Source of the DNA: Mytilus edulis
Taxonomy: Eukaryota > Mollusca > Bivalvia > Mytilida > Mytilidae
DNA length: 64,000 nucleotides
Reading direction: 5' to 3'
Assembly: GCF_963676685.1 (NCBI RefSeq)
Contig: NC_092344.1
Location: forward strand, 97,618,749 to 97,682,748
The notes beneath the pieces are model-generated. The model ran no database searches, was not told the DNA's origin, and was given only the letters and a program-made list of their open reading frames with translations. Made by a program: the position numbers and the translations under genes. This document shows positions 22,001-31,680 of the stretch, one piece after another (position 1 is the stretch's first letter; every line of letters starts with the position of its first letter).

Positions 22001-23462
22001 AATTTTTAGCTCACCTGGCCCAAAGGGCCAAGTGAGCTTTTCCCATCACTTGGCATCCGTCGTCGTCCGTCGCCGTTAACTTTTACAAAAATCTTCTTCC
22101 ATGAAACTAATGGGCTAAATTTAACCAAAATTGGCCACAATCATCACTAGGGTATCTAGTTTAAAAAATGTGTCCAATGACCCAGCCAACCAATCAAGAT
22201 GGCTAAAAATAGAACATAGGGGTAAAATGTAGATTTTGGCTTATAACTCTGAAACCAAAGCATTAAGAGCAAATCTGACATGGGGGGTAAAATTGTTTAT
22301 TAGGTCAAGATCTATCTGCCCTGAAAATTTCAGATGAATCGGACAACCGATTGTTGGGTTTCTACCCCTGAATTGGTAATTTTATAAGGAAATTTTGCTG
22401 TTTTTGGTTATTATCTTGAATATTATTATCGATAGAGATAAACTGTAAACAGCAATAATGTTCAGCAAAGTAACATCTACAAATAAGTCAAATGACCAAA
22501 AAGGTCAAATGACCCCTTGAGTTATTGCCCTTTATAGTAAATTTTTAGCAATTTTCATTAATTTTCTTTTGTATCTAAAGGGCCAAGTTTATTATAGATA
22601 AAGAAAATTGTAAGTAGCAAGAATGTTCAGTAAAGTAAGATCTACAAACATCACCATCACCAAAACACAATATTGTCATGAATCCATCTGTGTCCTTTGT
22701 TTAATATGCACATAGACCAAGGTGAGCGACACAGATTCTTTAGAGCCTCTAGTTTTTAGAAGTTTAGTCAATCTTGCTTACTCAGCAATCTTTTCTACTC
22801 CTTACCTCGCAAAAAAAATGAAAGGAAAAAAGATGTGTTAACATTACATTTTTGTTTACACTCTTACTGTTTTGTGATAAAGGATTTGGTCATTCATTCA
22901 GAATTTCAATGTGCAAAAATCTTTTTCAATTTTGCAATTTGAATTTATACTGTAGATAGGACCATACAATTGCATTACAAAAATAGTAGCAAACCCAGCT
23001 TTATAAAAACATGAAATATTCTTACCATCCTGTTCCTTTTAAAATTTACAATTTGTTTCATGTGAAGATAGAGAAAATTGAATACCTAATGAGAAAGCAC
23101 ACTAGTAAAAATTAAAGGTTTCACTGCAATATCAACAACTTTAGCATAGCACACTTTAAATTGATTTGGTTGAGAGAGAGAAAAGTTCAAAGAGTCTTAA
23201 GTTATTTATTGGTCTTCAAAGAAAAGTTATAAAGATACATTTTTTATGACAGTTGAAGAAGTAAGAATGCAATGTACTTCTTATCTCCACTTTGTAAATA
23301 ATGAATGTTGTCAATTCCAGGGTATGTGTTGGTATTAAGGAGGACCCTCCAGAGGATCAGTCATGGTATTGTACAAAGTGTATGGCTCCAAAGAAACAAT
23401 CAAAGAGAGGCAGGAAGAAAGGCAGTGGGGCTGGAAGAGGAAGAGGAAAGAAACCTGCTTAA
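9901..23462 (+). CDS. TAF3: TFIID subunit 3 (TAF3), nine-exon gene
   Basis: The nine coding exons (9901-10066, 10803-11045, 11471-11630, 12327-14073, 14586-14672, 15141-15271, 17146-17785, 21873-21973, 23321-23462) join with consistent phase into about 1,138 residues (human 929). TAF3 is a nuclear TFIID subunit. Its histone fold pairs with TAF10, and its PHD finger reads H3K4me3 at active promoters. Visible parts: histone fold at about 1-80; SPGRPP repeats at about 314-406; an AIDDIIDSVIAK segment like the human SIDAVIARA region; a Lys/Glu-rich stretch in exon 5; a Pro-rich linker in exon 7; a C4HC3 PHD finger with C1068, C1071, C1083, C1086, H1091, C1094, C1109 and C1112. Trp1066, Met1080 and Trp1089 sit where the methyl-lysine pocket is expected. 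The basic C-terminus RGRGKKPA is short. The ATG at 9901 is chosen because it starts the conserved histone fold; a TTTTTAG acceptor at 9892 suggests a 5' UTR exon upstream. Confidence 0.93.
10803..11045 (+). CDS. TAF3: TAF3 exon 2 (rest of histone fold)
   Basis: Acceptor TTCTCAG|TTGG, donor GGAAG|GTACAG. Encodes FGRTEPNIDDIGLAF, a hallmark of TAF3, then FPVPKKPNLQFPKP as in vertebrate TAF3. Confidence 0.9.
11471..11630 (+). CDS. TAF3: TAF3 exon 3
   Basis: Acceptor TTCTTCAG|AGG, donor AGACG|GTATAA. Acidic and Ser/Thr-rich, ending in a KRRR basic patch completed in exon 4 (possible nuclear localisation signal). Confidence 0.85.
12327..14073 (+). CDS. TAF3: TAF3 exon 4, large disordered region with GRPP repeats
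   Basis: A 1,747-nt exon (acceptor TTTACAG, donor AAG|GTAAGA). Encodes at least seven SPGRPP/SPGRSP repeats between about 12713 and 12950, an isolated RPRGRPP near 13240 and KRPKGRPKGSGKKK near 13622. These GRP cores resemble AT-hooks. Ends in a SEKSEKSEKSK tract. Expected to be largely disordered. Confidence 0.9.
14586..14672 (+). CDS. TAF3: TAF3 exon 5 (Lys-rich)
   Basis: 29 codons, nearly all Lys/Glu/Asp/Asn, in phase 0 on both sides (acceptor TTTAAG|GAA, donor GAG|GTAAGA). Corresponds to the charged Lys/Glu region of vertebrate TAF3. The acceptor is weaker than the others. Confidence 0.8.
15141..15271 (+). CDS. TAF3: TAF3 exon 6
   Basis: Acceptor CTTTTCAG|ACG, donor AAACT|GTATGT, phase 2 at its end. 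Encodes a KLKIKFGG segment then Ser/Pro/Glu-rich sequence. Confidence 0.85.
15501..15518. repeat. Poly-C tract (18 C)
   Basis: An uninterrupted run of 18 C in TAF3 intron 6, in otherwise AT-rich sequence. Length is likely to vary between individuals and sequencing methods. Confidence 0.95.
15831..16107. mobile_element. MITE with AAGGTGGTACC ends, copy 1
   Basis: About 277 bp with inverted ends AAGGTGGTACCCTACAC and GTGTTAGGTACCACCTT. A diverged second copy at 41070-42650 is split by another element. Noncoding, in TAF3 intron 6. Confidence 0.7.
16120..17005. mobile_element. DNA element split by a nested ATGCCCC repeat
   Basis: The outer parts (16120-16216 and 16828-17005), read on the minus strand, match the unsplit copy at 44159-44335. 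The matching blocks are CTTCTGATTG(A/G)CTGACGTT, ATCAG(C/T)CCATAGACATAAT-like sequence, AACGTTTTTTCATG, and a final ATTTTTTATGTTA(T/C)TTCTTCATAG. A hairpin with perfect 18 bp arms AAAAATGTGGTGCACACT lies at 16154-16217. Confidence 0.6.
16217..16827. repeat. ATGCCCCACCT repeat family, copy 3 (three internal units), nested
   Basis: Same start and end as the copies at 5741 and 7421, with three internal units of about 180 bp (near 16288, 16459 and 16627). Inserted into the element at 16120-17005. Confidence 0.75.
17146..17785 (+). CDS. TAF3: TAF3 exon 7 (Pro-rich linker)
   Basis: Acceptor TTTTGCAG|AGTAA, donor ATA|GTAAGT. Starts LVIKKTTP, carries KKEPK motifs, then long Pro/Ser-rich sequence with PPPPPP-like runs. 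Ends SVQRTVVAETIGTFI, equivalent to the vertebrate segment that leads into the PHD finger. The open frames on the opposite strand are shadows of this exon. Confidence 0.9.
18217..18240 (+). CDS. Possible 24-nt TAF3 cassette microexon
   Basis: A TTGTCCTTGTTATCAG acceptor precedes 24 nt that would encode VSEDHVIE, followed by GTGAAG. It is phase 0 on both sides, fitting exactly between exons 7 and 8 (both phase 0 there). Its residues would sit between GTFI and DATGQ, just before the PHD finger. It could be chance. Confidence 0.3.
19083..19702. mobile_element. Foldback element with long inverted repeats
   Basis: About 620 bp. ATATGACGCCACTAAAGACA at the left is mirrored by its reverse complement at the right. 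Inverted identity extends over roughly 115 bp, through the GATCGACATG(T)TTC and TATGGATAGGCGTCATCAG blocks. In the left arm a 36 bp segment with CCACATGGTATTGGTTTATT is present twice. An 88-codon open frame (19085-19351) begins in the left arm; it resembles nothing I recognise. Confidence 0.7.
21368..21526. mobile_element. Foldback element, 72 bp arms
   Basis: The left arm from GATTCCTACACTG through TTATTTAAAG (21368-about 21440) is matched by an inverted right arm CTTTAAATAA...GTGTGGGAATC (about 21454-21526). The loop contains CACGAGGCTTGCCGAG. In TAF3 intron 7, about 350 bp before exon 8. Confidence 0.75.
21873..21973 (+). CDS. TAF3: TAF3 exon 8 (first half of PHD finger)
   Basis: Acceptor TTTTCAG|GAT, donor CATTG|GTTAGT. 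Encodes VWICPTCKMPDDGSPMIGCD, then ICDDWYHW, supplying the first five zinc ligands. The final Trp codon is split TG|G across the intron. Confidence 0.93.
22007..22753. repeat. TAGCTCACCTGG repeat family, copy 1 (one internal unit)
   Basis: Starts with a hairpin TAGCTCACCTGGCCCAAAGG...GAGCTTTT and ends with GGTGAGCGACACAG and a TCTTTAGAGCCTCTAG hairpin. It has one long internal unit and a short terminal one. Copies with two and three units are at 41190 (inverted) and 53233. In TAF3 intron 8. Confidence 0.8.
23321..23462 (+). CDS. TAF3: TAF3 exon 9 (end of PHD finger and stop)
   Basis: Acceptor ATTCCAG|GGT. Encodes VCVGIKEDPPEDQSWYCTKC, completing the C4HC3 PHD, then a basic Lys/Arg/Gly tail and TAA at 23460-23462. 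Confidence 0.93.
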
Positions 23463-23973
23463 TACTTTGTCACAATTGGTTTTAAAAATATTTGTAAAAT
23501 GAATGTTGAGAAATGTTATTCTTACATATTAACAAAAATGCTTATTTGGATGTGTTTACATATGACATATGAACAAATGTACCTTTAAAAAGCAAAATGT
23601 TGAATTCATTGTCAACTCTGTGTTGTTAAGTATGTACAGAGCTCCTGCTGAAAGACTAAAAAATGGCATATCTCCTCCTCATTAATTGTTAGTGCAGCTA
23701 TATGAGTGTGACTTGACTGTAAGTGTTGCTGTGTAGTCTTTCTAGTGAGATTAAAATGTTACAAAGTTGTAGTTCATAACATTCAATCAAACTGATCAGA
23801 CGATTAAACATTTTATCTAACTGTTAGATGAACACTGCAGATGGTCAGCTATGTCAGAAGTGCAATTGCTGATTTGTTTTGTGTATAAATAATGTTATAA
23901 CTGTATTTTATCTCATAGATGATCATCTAGGCAATTTATACGAGTGATTTACTATGTATCAGGTCATATTTAG

Positions 23974-24120
23974 TGGTGGATCCAGAAATTTTCAAACAAT
24001 GAGGGCCCACTGACTGCCTTAAATTGGGCCTGATCAAGTCCTACTTCATTGATACTTTTAATAATCAACCATCACCCCACCCCCACCCACCCACCCACTC
24101 CTTAAATTCTCCTCTGATAT
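23974..24120. mobile_element. Degenerate hAT-like MITE (GTGGATCCAG family)
   Basis: Shares GGATCCAGAAATTTTC, GGGCCCACTGACTG and a final CTTAAAT(C/T)C(G/T)CCTCTG-like end with the element at 63455-63616. Contains a (CCCA)n tract at 24072-24100. Confidence 0.55.
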
Positions 24121-25042
24121 TTAGGTCATGATGATCATGTAGATCACAATCTGTATAACTTTTCTTGAAAGTTGTAAATTTTATTCAGAAAGCTACAAGA
24201 AATACTTTTTAAAAAAAATCACATCTGTTGAAATAAAAGTGACTAATATATACCTTGGATAACCTGACATAAAGCTTGAACACTTTATTTAATAAAAGCT
24301 ATTCTTAGATTTTTAATCTATGAATGAAAGAGGCTTATTAAAGTTGAGATAAGAAAATCTGTTTTCCTCTATTCCTAATTAAGTTTTAGTTGGTTTTTCT
24401 GTTTTCTGTAAACCCCATCCATACGCTCCTAAACCCATGTTAGTTTGAGGAAAAATAAATCCACAGTGTGTTCATAATAATAAATGAAAATAAAATAAGT
24501 TAGAAATGAGAAAAATTTATGAACTGAAAATTCAAAAATTATTGAGTGCATTTTATTTTAATATTGTGAAAGTTAAACAATTGATATGAAGGCAATATTA
24601 ATTATTGTGATTTAAGAAATGTAGCATACAACAAATTGATTTGGGGCAAAATCTATCTCCTTGTAATTTTTGCATGTATGAAAACTTCGTTAATATTTCT
24701 GACTTTTCAGTATTTTCAATATTGATTATTTTAAAGACTTTCTAAGTAGCATATGGTGAAATTGTGTCATTATGCATCAAAATGAAGTATTATGTACTGT
24801 AGTATAAAGGTAATAACTTACTGAGTTACTACTGTAAACTATTTTACCTATCTGTCATACACATGTTACAGGATAAGTGTGACGATATGCTGGCTAAAAA
24901 ATAATTTTCAAAGTCATAAATCTAAGGTTATTGGAAATCATAGCTTATAATTAAGAAGTATTTCTGTAATTGATATGTTACCAATTAATGTTTTTTATTT
25001 GTTAAAAGATGTATATTTATAACTATTTATTTAGTTATAAAC

Positions 25043-25048
25043 AATAAA
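25043..25048 (+). promoter_or_regulatory. Candidate TAF3 polyadenylation signal
   Basis: Canonical AATAAA about 1.6 kb after the stop, in a TA-rich context. Several earlier AATAAA motifs (for example near 24290) compete with it. Confidence 0.3.
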
Positions 25049-25734
25049 CAGTCAAAATATTTGTGTAGTTATTTTCCTATTCAGCAATTATAACCACTGT
25101 CTTTTGTGTATTTTCTTTTGGTTTGTAACTTGGTTTGCTTTAAAAATGTTATTATACAATGTTTATGAATTAAGGTTAGGTATAAGTCAATTAAATAACA
25201 CACAAAACAGAGATGCTCACATGAGTCTAGATTACTTTGAAGCCATTCCATATGTGTTGAGGAGTCTTCATACTTATGCACAAAGATCTTTAAATGCAGT
25301 TTTCTAAGACATACATGTACTAATAGTTTTATCAAGTGCTAAAAAGGTCTAAAGTATAATTTTGGAATGCCAATGTGCTGTTATCATCTTTTTCAACATT
25401 AACTTAATGTATGGTCAAGATGCAGGTTGATTTCCCCCAAGTATGGTTGACTAATTAGTGTTTAACACCACTTTCAAAACTATTGTCCCATTTCATGGCA
25501 GCCAGTTTTTATTGTTGGAGGACATAAGTATGGTCTGTTAAAGGGAAACAAAATGTAAGCATTTTTCAGTATTCTAGCTTAGATCAGAAGGAAGGGGGCA
25601 CAATTTTAAAATATAGTACACACTTGTGCATGTTCTTGCTTGAAAACATGGTCATGTTTAAAGACAAGGCTGCACATGCTGAAGTGTCGTTCCTTCTTTT
25701 CTAACTATTGATATTCCTTAATATAAAGCTTTAC

Positions 25735-26560
25735 TACAACTATCACATAAACTTAACATGATCCAAGAAAATGAGGTCAAACCATCAAACCAAACTAGAA
25801 ATACGTGAACACCTTACAATCATTGAATAAACTGAATATAGTTGACCTATTAGAAACAAACTTAACCAACAACACTAAACATTGACCAATCAACCATGAA
25901 AATGAGGTCAAGGTCAGATGAACCATGCCAGGCAGACATGTACAGCTTGAAACCCTTCCATACTACGAAAATAGTTTACCTATTGCTTATAGTTTTAGGA
26001 AAAACAGACCAAAACAGAAAAAACACTCAGCAATGAACCATGAAAATGAAGTAAAGGTCAAATAAAACATGTGAGACTGACATGTACATTATAAAATATT
26101 TCCATACACCAAATATAGTTGACCTATTGCATACAGTTTTAGAAAAGAAAAAGAAAAACTGAAAAACTCAACTTTGACCACTGAACCATGAAAATGAGGT
26201 CAAGGTCAGATGACACCTGCCAGTTGGACATGTACACAATACACCAAATATACTAGACATATTTAGTTAAAGTATCTGAGATATAGACTTGAACACCAAA
26301 ACTTAACCTTGCTTACTGGTCCATGAAATGAGAACAAAGGTCAAGTGAAAACTGTCTTGTGGATATGAGGACCTTGTAAGGTACGCACATACCAAATATA
26401 TTTATCCTATTACTCATGATAAGAGAGAAATAAAGATTACTTAAAATCTAAAAAAATTTCCAAGCAGTCACTAAACCATGAAAATGAGGTCAATGACAAT
26501 GGACATGTAACAGACAGAAACTTTGTAACATAAGGCATCTATAAACAAATTATGAAGAAT
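25735..26560. repeat. Tandem repeat, period about 145 bp
   Basis: About six diverged units, each with ACCATGAAAATGAGGTCAA(G/A)GTCA followed by GACATGTACA and CCAAATATA...CCTAT. Located between the TAF3 3' end and the composite element copy B. The open frame at 26471-26668 overlaps the end of this array and is not convincing as a gene. Confidence 0.65.
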
Positions 26561-27114
26561 CCAGGTCTTCCACCTTCTAAAATATGAAGCTTTTAAGAAG
26601 TTAAATAATGCTGCCAGGTCACTATCCCTATGTTCAGCTTTCTGCAACAAAAGTCGCTGACTCGACAAAAAATGAGACTATATAAATTATTTTTTTTGCT
26701 GGAGATATGGTTGTAAAGAGCTTTTCCCAGTAGTTAAAATGGTCATTTTGCATTGAAAAGTAGTTCTTTTCCCCTTCACAAAATGAAACTGCAAAAGAAG
26801 GCAGAGGATACCACAAAATGTTATGGGTAACTGTGACTCTTATTTTGATTGGCTAGGACACTGATTTTAGGACTGAAACATCAGTGCTTATATTTATGAT
26901 GTTTCTATACTGATCTATAGAGGTGGTCATTTACAACTGATTTTTACCAGCATTGCTGAGAAGGCAGAAACAGGTCTAGTAACCCTATGAACAGTCACTT
27001 TGAAGAAAAACTTATCCCATTTTTTATTTTGGCGATCTTAGCTCCTAATGAAGGAAATAATGATGAAAATTTGGTCTGCCGCTTGATAATCTTGAGTTCT
27101 AGCCAGTAAGCAAT

Positions 27115-28910
27115 TTTTATACAACCGCAAAAATTGAAAATTTTTTAGTCGTATATTGGTATCACTTTGCGTCGTCGTCCGAATACTTTTAGTTTTTTGC
27201 ACTCTAACTTTAGTTAAAGTGAATGGAAATCTATGAAATTTTAACACAAGGTTTATGACCACAAAAGGAAGGTTGGGATTGATTTTGGAAGTTGAGGTCT
27301 GAACAGTTTAGGAATTAGGGGCCCAAATAAGCATTTTTCTTGGTTTTCGCACCATAACTTTAGTATAAGTAAATAGAAATCTATGAAATTTAAACACAAG
27401 GTTTATGACCATAAAAGGAAGGTTGGGATTGATTTTGGGAGTTTTGGTCCCAACAGTTTTGGAATAAGGGGCCCAAAGAGTCCAAAATTGAACTTTGTTT
27501 GATTTCATCAAAAATTGAATAATTGGGGTTCTTTAATATGCCGAATCTTTTTAAACTGTGTATGTAGATTCTTAATTTTTGGTCCCGTTTTCAAATTGGT
27601 CTACATTAAGGTCCAAAGGGTCCAAAATTTTACTTAGTTCAATTTTAACAAAAATTGAATCCTTGGGGTTCTTTGATATGCTGAATCTAAAAATGTACTT
27701 AAATTTTTTATTATTGGCCCAGTTTTCAAGTTGGTCCAAATCGGGGTCCAAAATAAAACTTTGTTTGATATTATCAAAATGTGAATAAATGGGGTTCTTT
27801 GATATGCCAAATCTGACTGTGTATGTAGATTCTTAATTTTTGGTCCCGTTTTCAAATTGGACGGTCTACATTAAGGTCCAAAGGGTCCAAAATTAAACTT
27901 AGTTTGATTTTAACAAAAATTGAATCTTTGGGGTTCATTGATATGCTAAATCTAAAAATGTACTTAAATTTTTTATTATTGGCCCAGTTTTCAAGTTGGT
28001 CCAAATTGGGGTCCAAAACTAAAGTTTGTTTGATTTCATCAAAAATTGAATAAATGGGGTTCTTTGATATGCCAAATCTAACTGAGTATGTAGATTCTTA
28101 ATTTTTGGTCCCGTTTTCAAATTGGTCTACAAGTCCAAAGGGTCCAAAATTAAACTAAGTTTGATTTTAACAAAAATTGATTTCTTGGGCTTCTATGATA
28201 TGCTGAATCTAAACATGTACTTAGATTTTTCAAGTTGGTCCAAATCGGGATCCAAAATTATTATATTAAGTATTGTGCAATAGCAAGAAATTTTCAATTG
28301 CACAGTATTCAGCAATAGCAAGAAATCTTCAATTGCACAGTGTTGTGCAATAGCAAGAAAATTTCAATTGCACAGTATTGTACAATAGCAAGAAATCTTC
28401 AATTGCACAGTATTGTGCAATAGCAAGTATTTTCAATTGCACAGTATTGCACAATAGCAAGAAATTTTTAATTGGAGTTATCTTTCTTTGTCCAGAATAG
28501 TAGTTCAATCAACTTAAATCATTGTTTTATACAATATACAATGTATATTTACTTTTACTACCAATTGAGATCAGTTTTAGAAGGGAAAAGGGGATATGAA
28601 AAAAAAATTGGGGGGGGAGGCAATTTTTCTCATTTCAGATTTCATAAATAAAAAGAAAATTTCTTCAAACATTTTTTTGAGAGGATTAATATTCAACAGC
28701 ATAGTGAATTGCTCAAAGGCAAAACAAAAATTTTAAAGTTCATTACACCACATTCATTCTGTGTCAGAAACCTATGCTCTGTCAACTATTTAATCACAAT
28801 CCAAATTTAGAGCTGAATCCAGCTTGAATGTTGTGTCCATACTTGCCCCAACCCATTCAGGGTTCAACCTCTGCTGTCATATAAAGCTGCCCCCTGTGGA
28901 GCATCTGGTT
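27115..28910. mobile_element. Composite repeat element, copy B (no nested insertions)
   Basis: Starts TTTTTATACAACCGCAAAA and ends ...GCATCTGGTTACATCTG. Same order of internal units as 6350-9855, including an array of ATTGTGCAATAGCAAGAAATT / CAATTGCACAGTATTG at 28265-28460 that can form many small hairpins. It lacks the ATGCCCC repeat and the 1,060 bp element, so it serves as the empty-site reference. Confidence 0.7.
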
Positions 28911-29525
28911 ACATCTGCCATAAAGCCATTTTCTGTTTGCTGATAGTTGTAAAATTTACATGACAAATTTTCATTCAAGATTGGTTTGCTGCTATAAAAA
29001 GATTTTTTATATTTGGTCTGCAGCTTGATAGTGTTTAGTTGAAGTGAGTAAGCAATTCTTATGTATGCATTATAGCCACTTCATGCTTGCTGATAGTTTG
29101 AAGTTTTACAACTCATTGTTAACAGACAATTTTCATCAAAGATGTCTTAGCTTTTTGGCACAGAAAGATTTAATATTGAGTCTGCAGCTTGATAATGTTG
29201 AGTAAAAATTTGTTTACATCTACCTCACAGCCAATTCCTGATTTCCAATAGTTTCTACATTTTACAACACTCATTGTACACTGTACAAGGAAAATCTACA
29301 AAGTTTTCTTGGCATCGGTGAAATGGAACCAGGATACAGATCATTTCAATCAATTTACAGCAACCTAAATTGAAGTGTTATAAATTATTAATATTAAATT
29401 AGTTTTATCGTTGAATTGCTTTCAATTTTTCTTGCAAGACTCAAACTTAGTTAAATAATAGTTCAGTAAAAAGACTCATAATAAATCATCTTAAAAGTTC
29501 TACAACTGAAATGTTTTTGATTGCA
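28911..29525. repeat. Diverged tandem units flanking copy B
   Basis: Units of about 130 bp containing TTTGCTGATAG and TGGTCTGCAGCTTGATA recur from 28911 to about 29290. A similar unit stands just before copy B (near 27070-27115), so copy B appears inserted into this repeat. The rest to 29525 is AT-rich without features. Confidence 0.45.
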
Positions 29526-29640
29526 CTTCAACTTCATCAAAAACTACCTTGAAAAAAAACTTTAACTTGAAGTGGGACAGACGACCGAACGGACAAACGG
29601 ATGCACAGACCAGAAAACATAATGCCCATAAATGGGGAAT
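29526..29640. repeat. ATGCCCC repeat family, truncated inverted copy
   Basis: On the minus strand it reads GGGCATTATGTTTTCTGGTC...CAAGGTAGTTTTTGATGAAG, the first third of the family at 5741. The remainder is missing. Confidence 0.65.
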
Positions 29641-30954
29641 AAAAAGTGCAAGACTAGGAAATCTGTGACACCAGAAAGTAGGGTTTTCAGTCTGACAAGG
29701 CTTGTCCGTGACTCATGTGTTACAAAATGTTATCTGAGGGAAATGGTTTTGATATCTACACAATTACAGAATATCATGTCTATGGTTTTTGTTTTTTTTT
29801 AGGAGCTGCATGTTGCATTGGTTTTGTCATGATTGGCTATTCCTCTGGTCTTCCATCATTTGTTTAAAACATTTCATTTTTACTATGAATGTCTTGACAT
29901 TACTTTTAACAAATTAACAAAAGCATCATTTATTTGGAGACAAGATTTTTATTTTTCACGCAAGCTAAACTAAAACAAAAACAAAACAACAAAATCACAG
30001 AGACCAGTCCATTGGAATGGTCCCACAAACAATTTCATGCAACATAAAAATAGTTACAATTTGGTCCATAAAATAATACATGCTTAAAATTTACTAAGCA
30101 TGAATGCATAAAATGCAATGTTTTAAAAATGCAAAAAATCAACCGTAAGATAAGATACAATATCAGAAATAGTATCTTCAGATATATTTTTACTGTTAGA
30201 TGTAAGAAAAGCATAACAGACTTTGAACTCATTAAGAAAAAAATTGTGGAAAAAATATGGTTGCGCTTGGTTTATTTTTTTATGTCAGTACATTATAAGC
30301 TTTACTGTAGTATGATTGTATCTGGAAATTACAGAAACAGTGAATTTTAAATTCTTAAAGACAACTAAATTTGTAATAAAAGTAACAATATCCATTTCTA
30401 AAAATACAATGTTATACAAAACTTTTTCTTTAAATTACAAATGTGGGGTAAAAATAACTGCTATGAAAATCTTTTATCTAAAATAAAACTGCTATAATCT
30501 TATATTTGGCAGAAAAATAAAGTTTCTGGAATTCAATTGAAAAATGAATATCTGGAACAGTTAATTATTTTTCCAAATGTTGATTTAAGGTGCATATTTT
30601 CACATTAAAAGATAAATATTGATGTATTATTGGGGCACTCTCCTCAAAACTTATAAAGTATTGTAGAAAAAATTGAAAATGAGTGAACTGAAAATCGTTT
30701 ATAAACTTACAAACTTGCATACTTAACTTTGTTATCACTAAATTTTTATTATTCAATCTTAACAAACAATGCCATATGAACATGTTATATGCTCTATTTG
30801 TACATCAATTACTTTCAATACTTGCGATAGTGTATAATTCATATACAAGTAGCCATTGATATGTCCCTTTCATTATAGTGAGAACATATATATATATACA
30901 TGACTTTGTTTTCTATCAGCAAGATTGTACAGAACATTTACATCACAGAACATA
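29641..30954. other. Intergenic AT-rich sequence, no gene seen
   Basis: No coding signal, RNA gene or clear repeat was recognised. Minus-strand AATAAA motifs occur near 29926-29935. They could be a distal polyadenylation site for MOV10 if its 3' UTR is very long, but this is speculative. Confidence 0.4.
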
Positions 30955-31680
30955 TGCTTTTGTTTGTTAAACATGCATTCCTTACAAGTCTGTAGCAGAT
31001 AAACTTGCATTCTTTACAAGTCTGTAGCAGATAAACTTGCATTCTTTATAAGTCTGTAGCAGATAAACTTGCATTCTTTACAAGTCAATAGCACAAATCA
31101 ACTTGCAATCATTTTAAGTCAGCAGCTCACATAAACTTGCCTTCTTAACAATTCAGTAGCTCACATAAACTTCAATTTTTACAAGTCAGTAGCTCGCATT
31201 AACTTGCATTCTTTACAAGTCAGTAGCATACATAAAATTTCATTCTTTACAAGTCAGTAGCTCACATAAACTTGCATTCTTTACAAGTCAGTAGCTCACA
31301 TAAACTTCAATTGTTACAAGTCAGTAGCTCGCATTAACTTGCATTCTTTACAAGTCAGTAGCATACATAAAATTTCATTCTTTACAAGTCAGTAGCTCAC
31401 ATAAACTTGCATTCTTAACAATTCAGTAGCTCACATAAACTTCAATTGTTACAAGTCAGTAGCTCGCATTAACTTGCATTCTTTACAAGTCAGTAGCATA
31501 CATAAAATTTCATTCTTTACAAGTCAGTAGCTCACATTAACTTGCATTCTTAACAATTCAGTAGCTCACATAAACTTCAATTGTTACAAGTCAGTAGCTC
31601 ACATTAACTTGCATTCTTCACAACTCAGTAGCTCACATACATTTGCATTCGTAACAAGTCGGTCGCTCACATCTTATACA
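30955..31680. repeat. Minisatellite, 33-36 bp unit
   Basis: About twenty units of CTTGCATTCTTTACAAG followed by TCAGTAGCTCACATAAA, with variants. Blocks of several units near 31180-31300, 31300-31420 and 31430-31560 repeat as a higher-order unit. Noncoding, between TAF3 and MOV10. Confidence 0.85.

Larger units (their letters stand above)
23463..25050 (+). other. Probable TAF3 3' UTR
   Basis: AT-rich sequence without coding content after the TAF3 stop. It holds a hAT-like MITE at about 23974-24120. The last strong AATAAA candidate is at 25043-25048. The actual end of the transcript cannot be fixed from sequence alone. Confidence 0.4.

Noticed and set aside
30955-31680. Regularly spaced short repeats resembling a CRISPR array
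   Set aside because: The spacers are themselves repeats, unit variants grade into each other, and the context is a eukaryotic intergenic region. It is a minisatellite.
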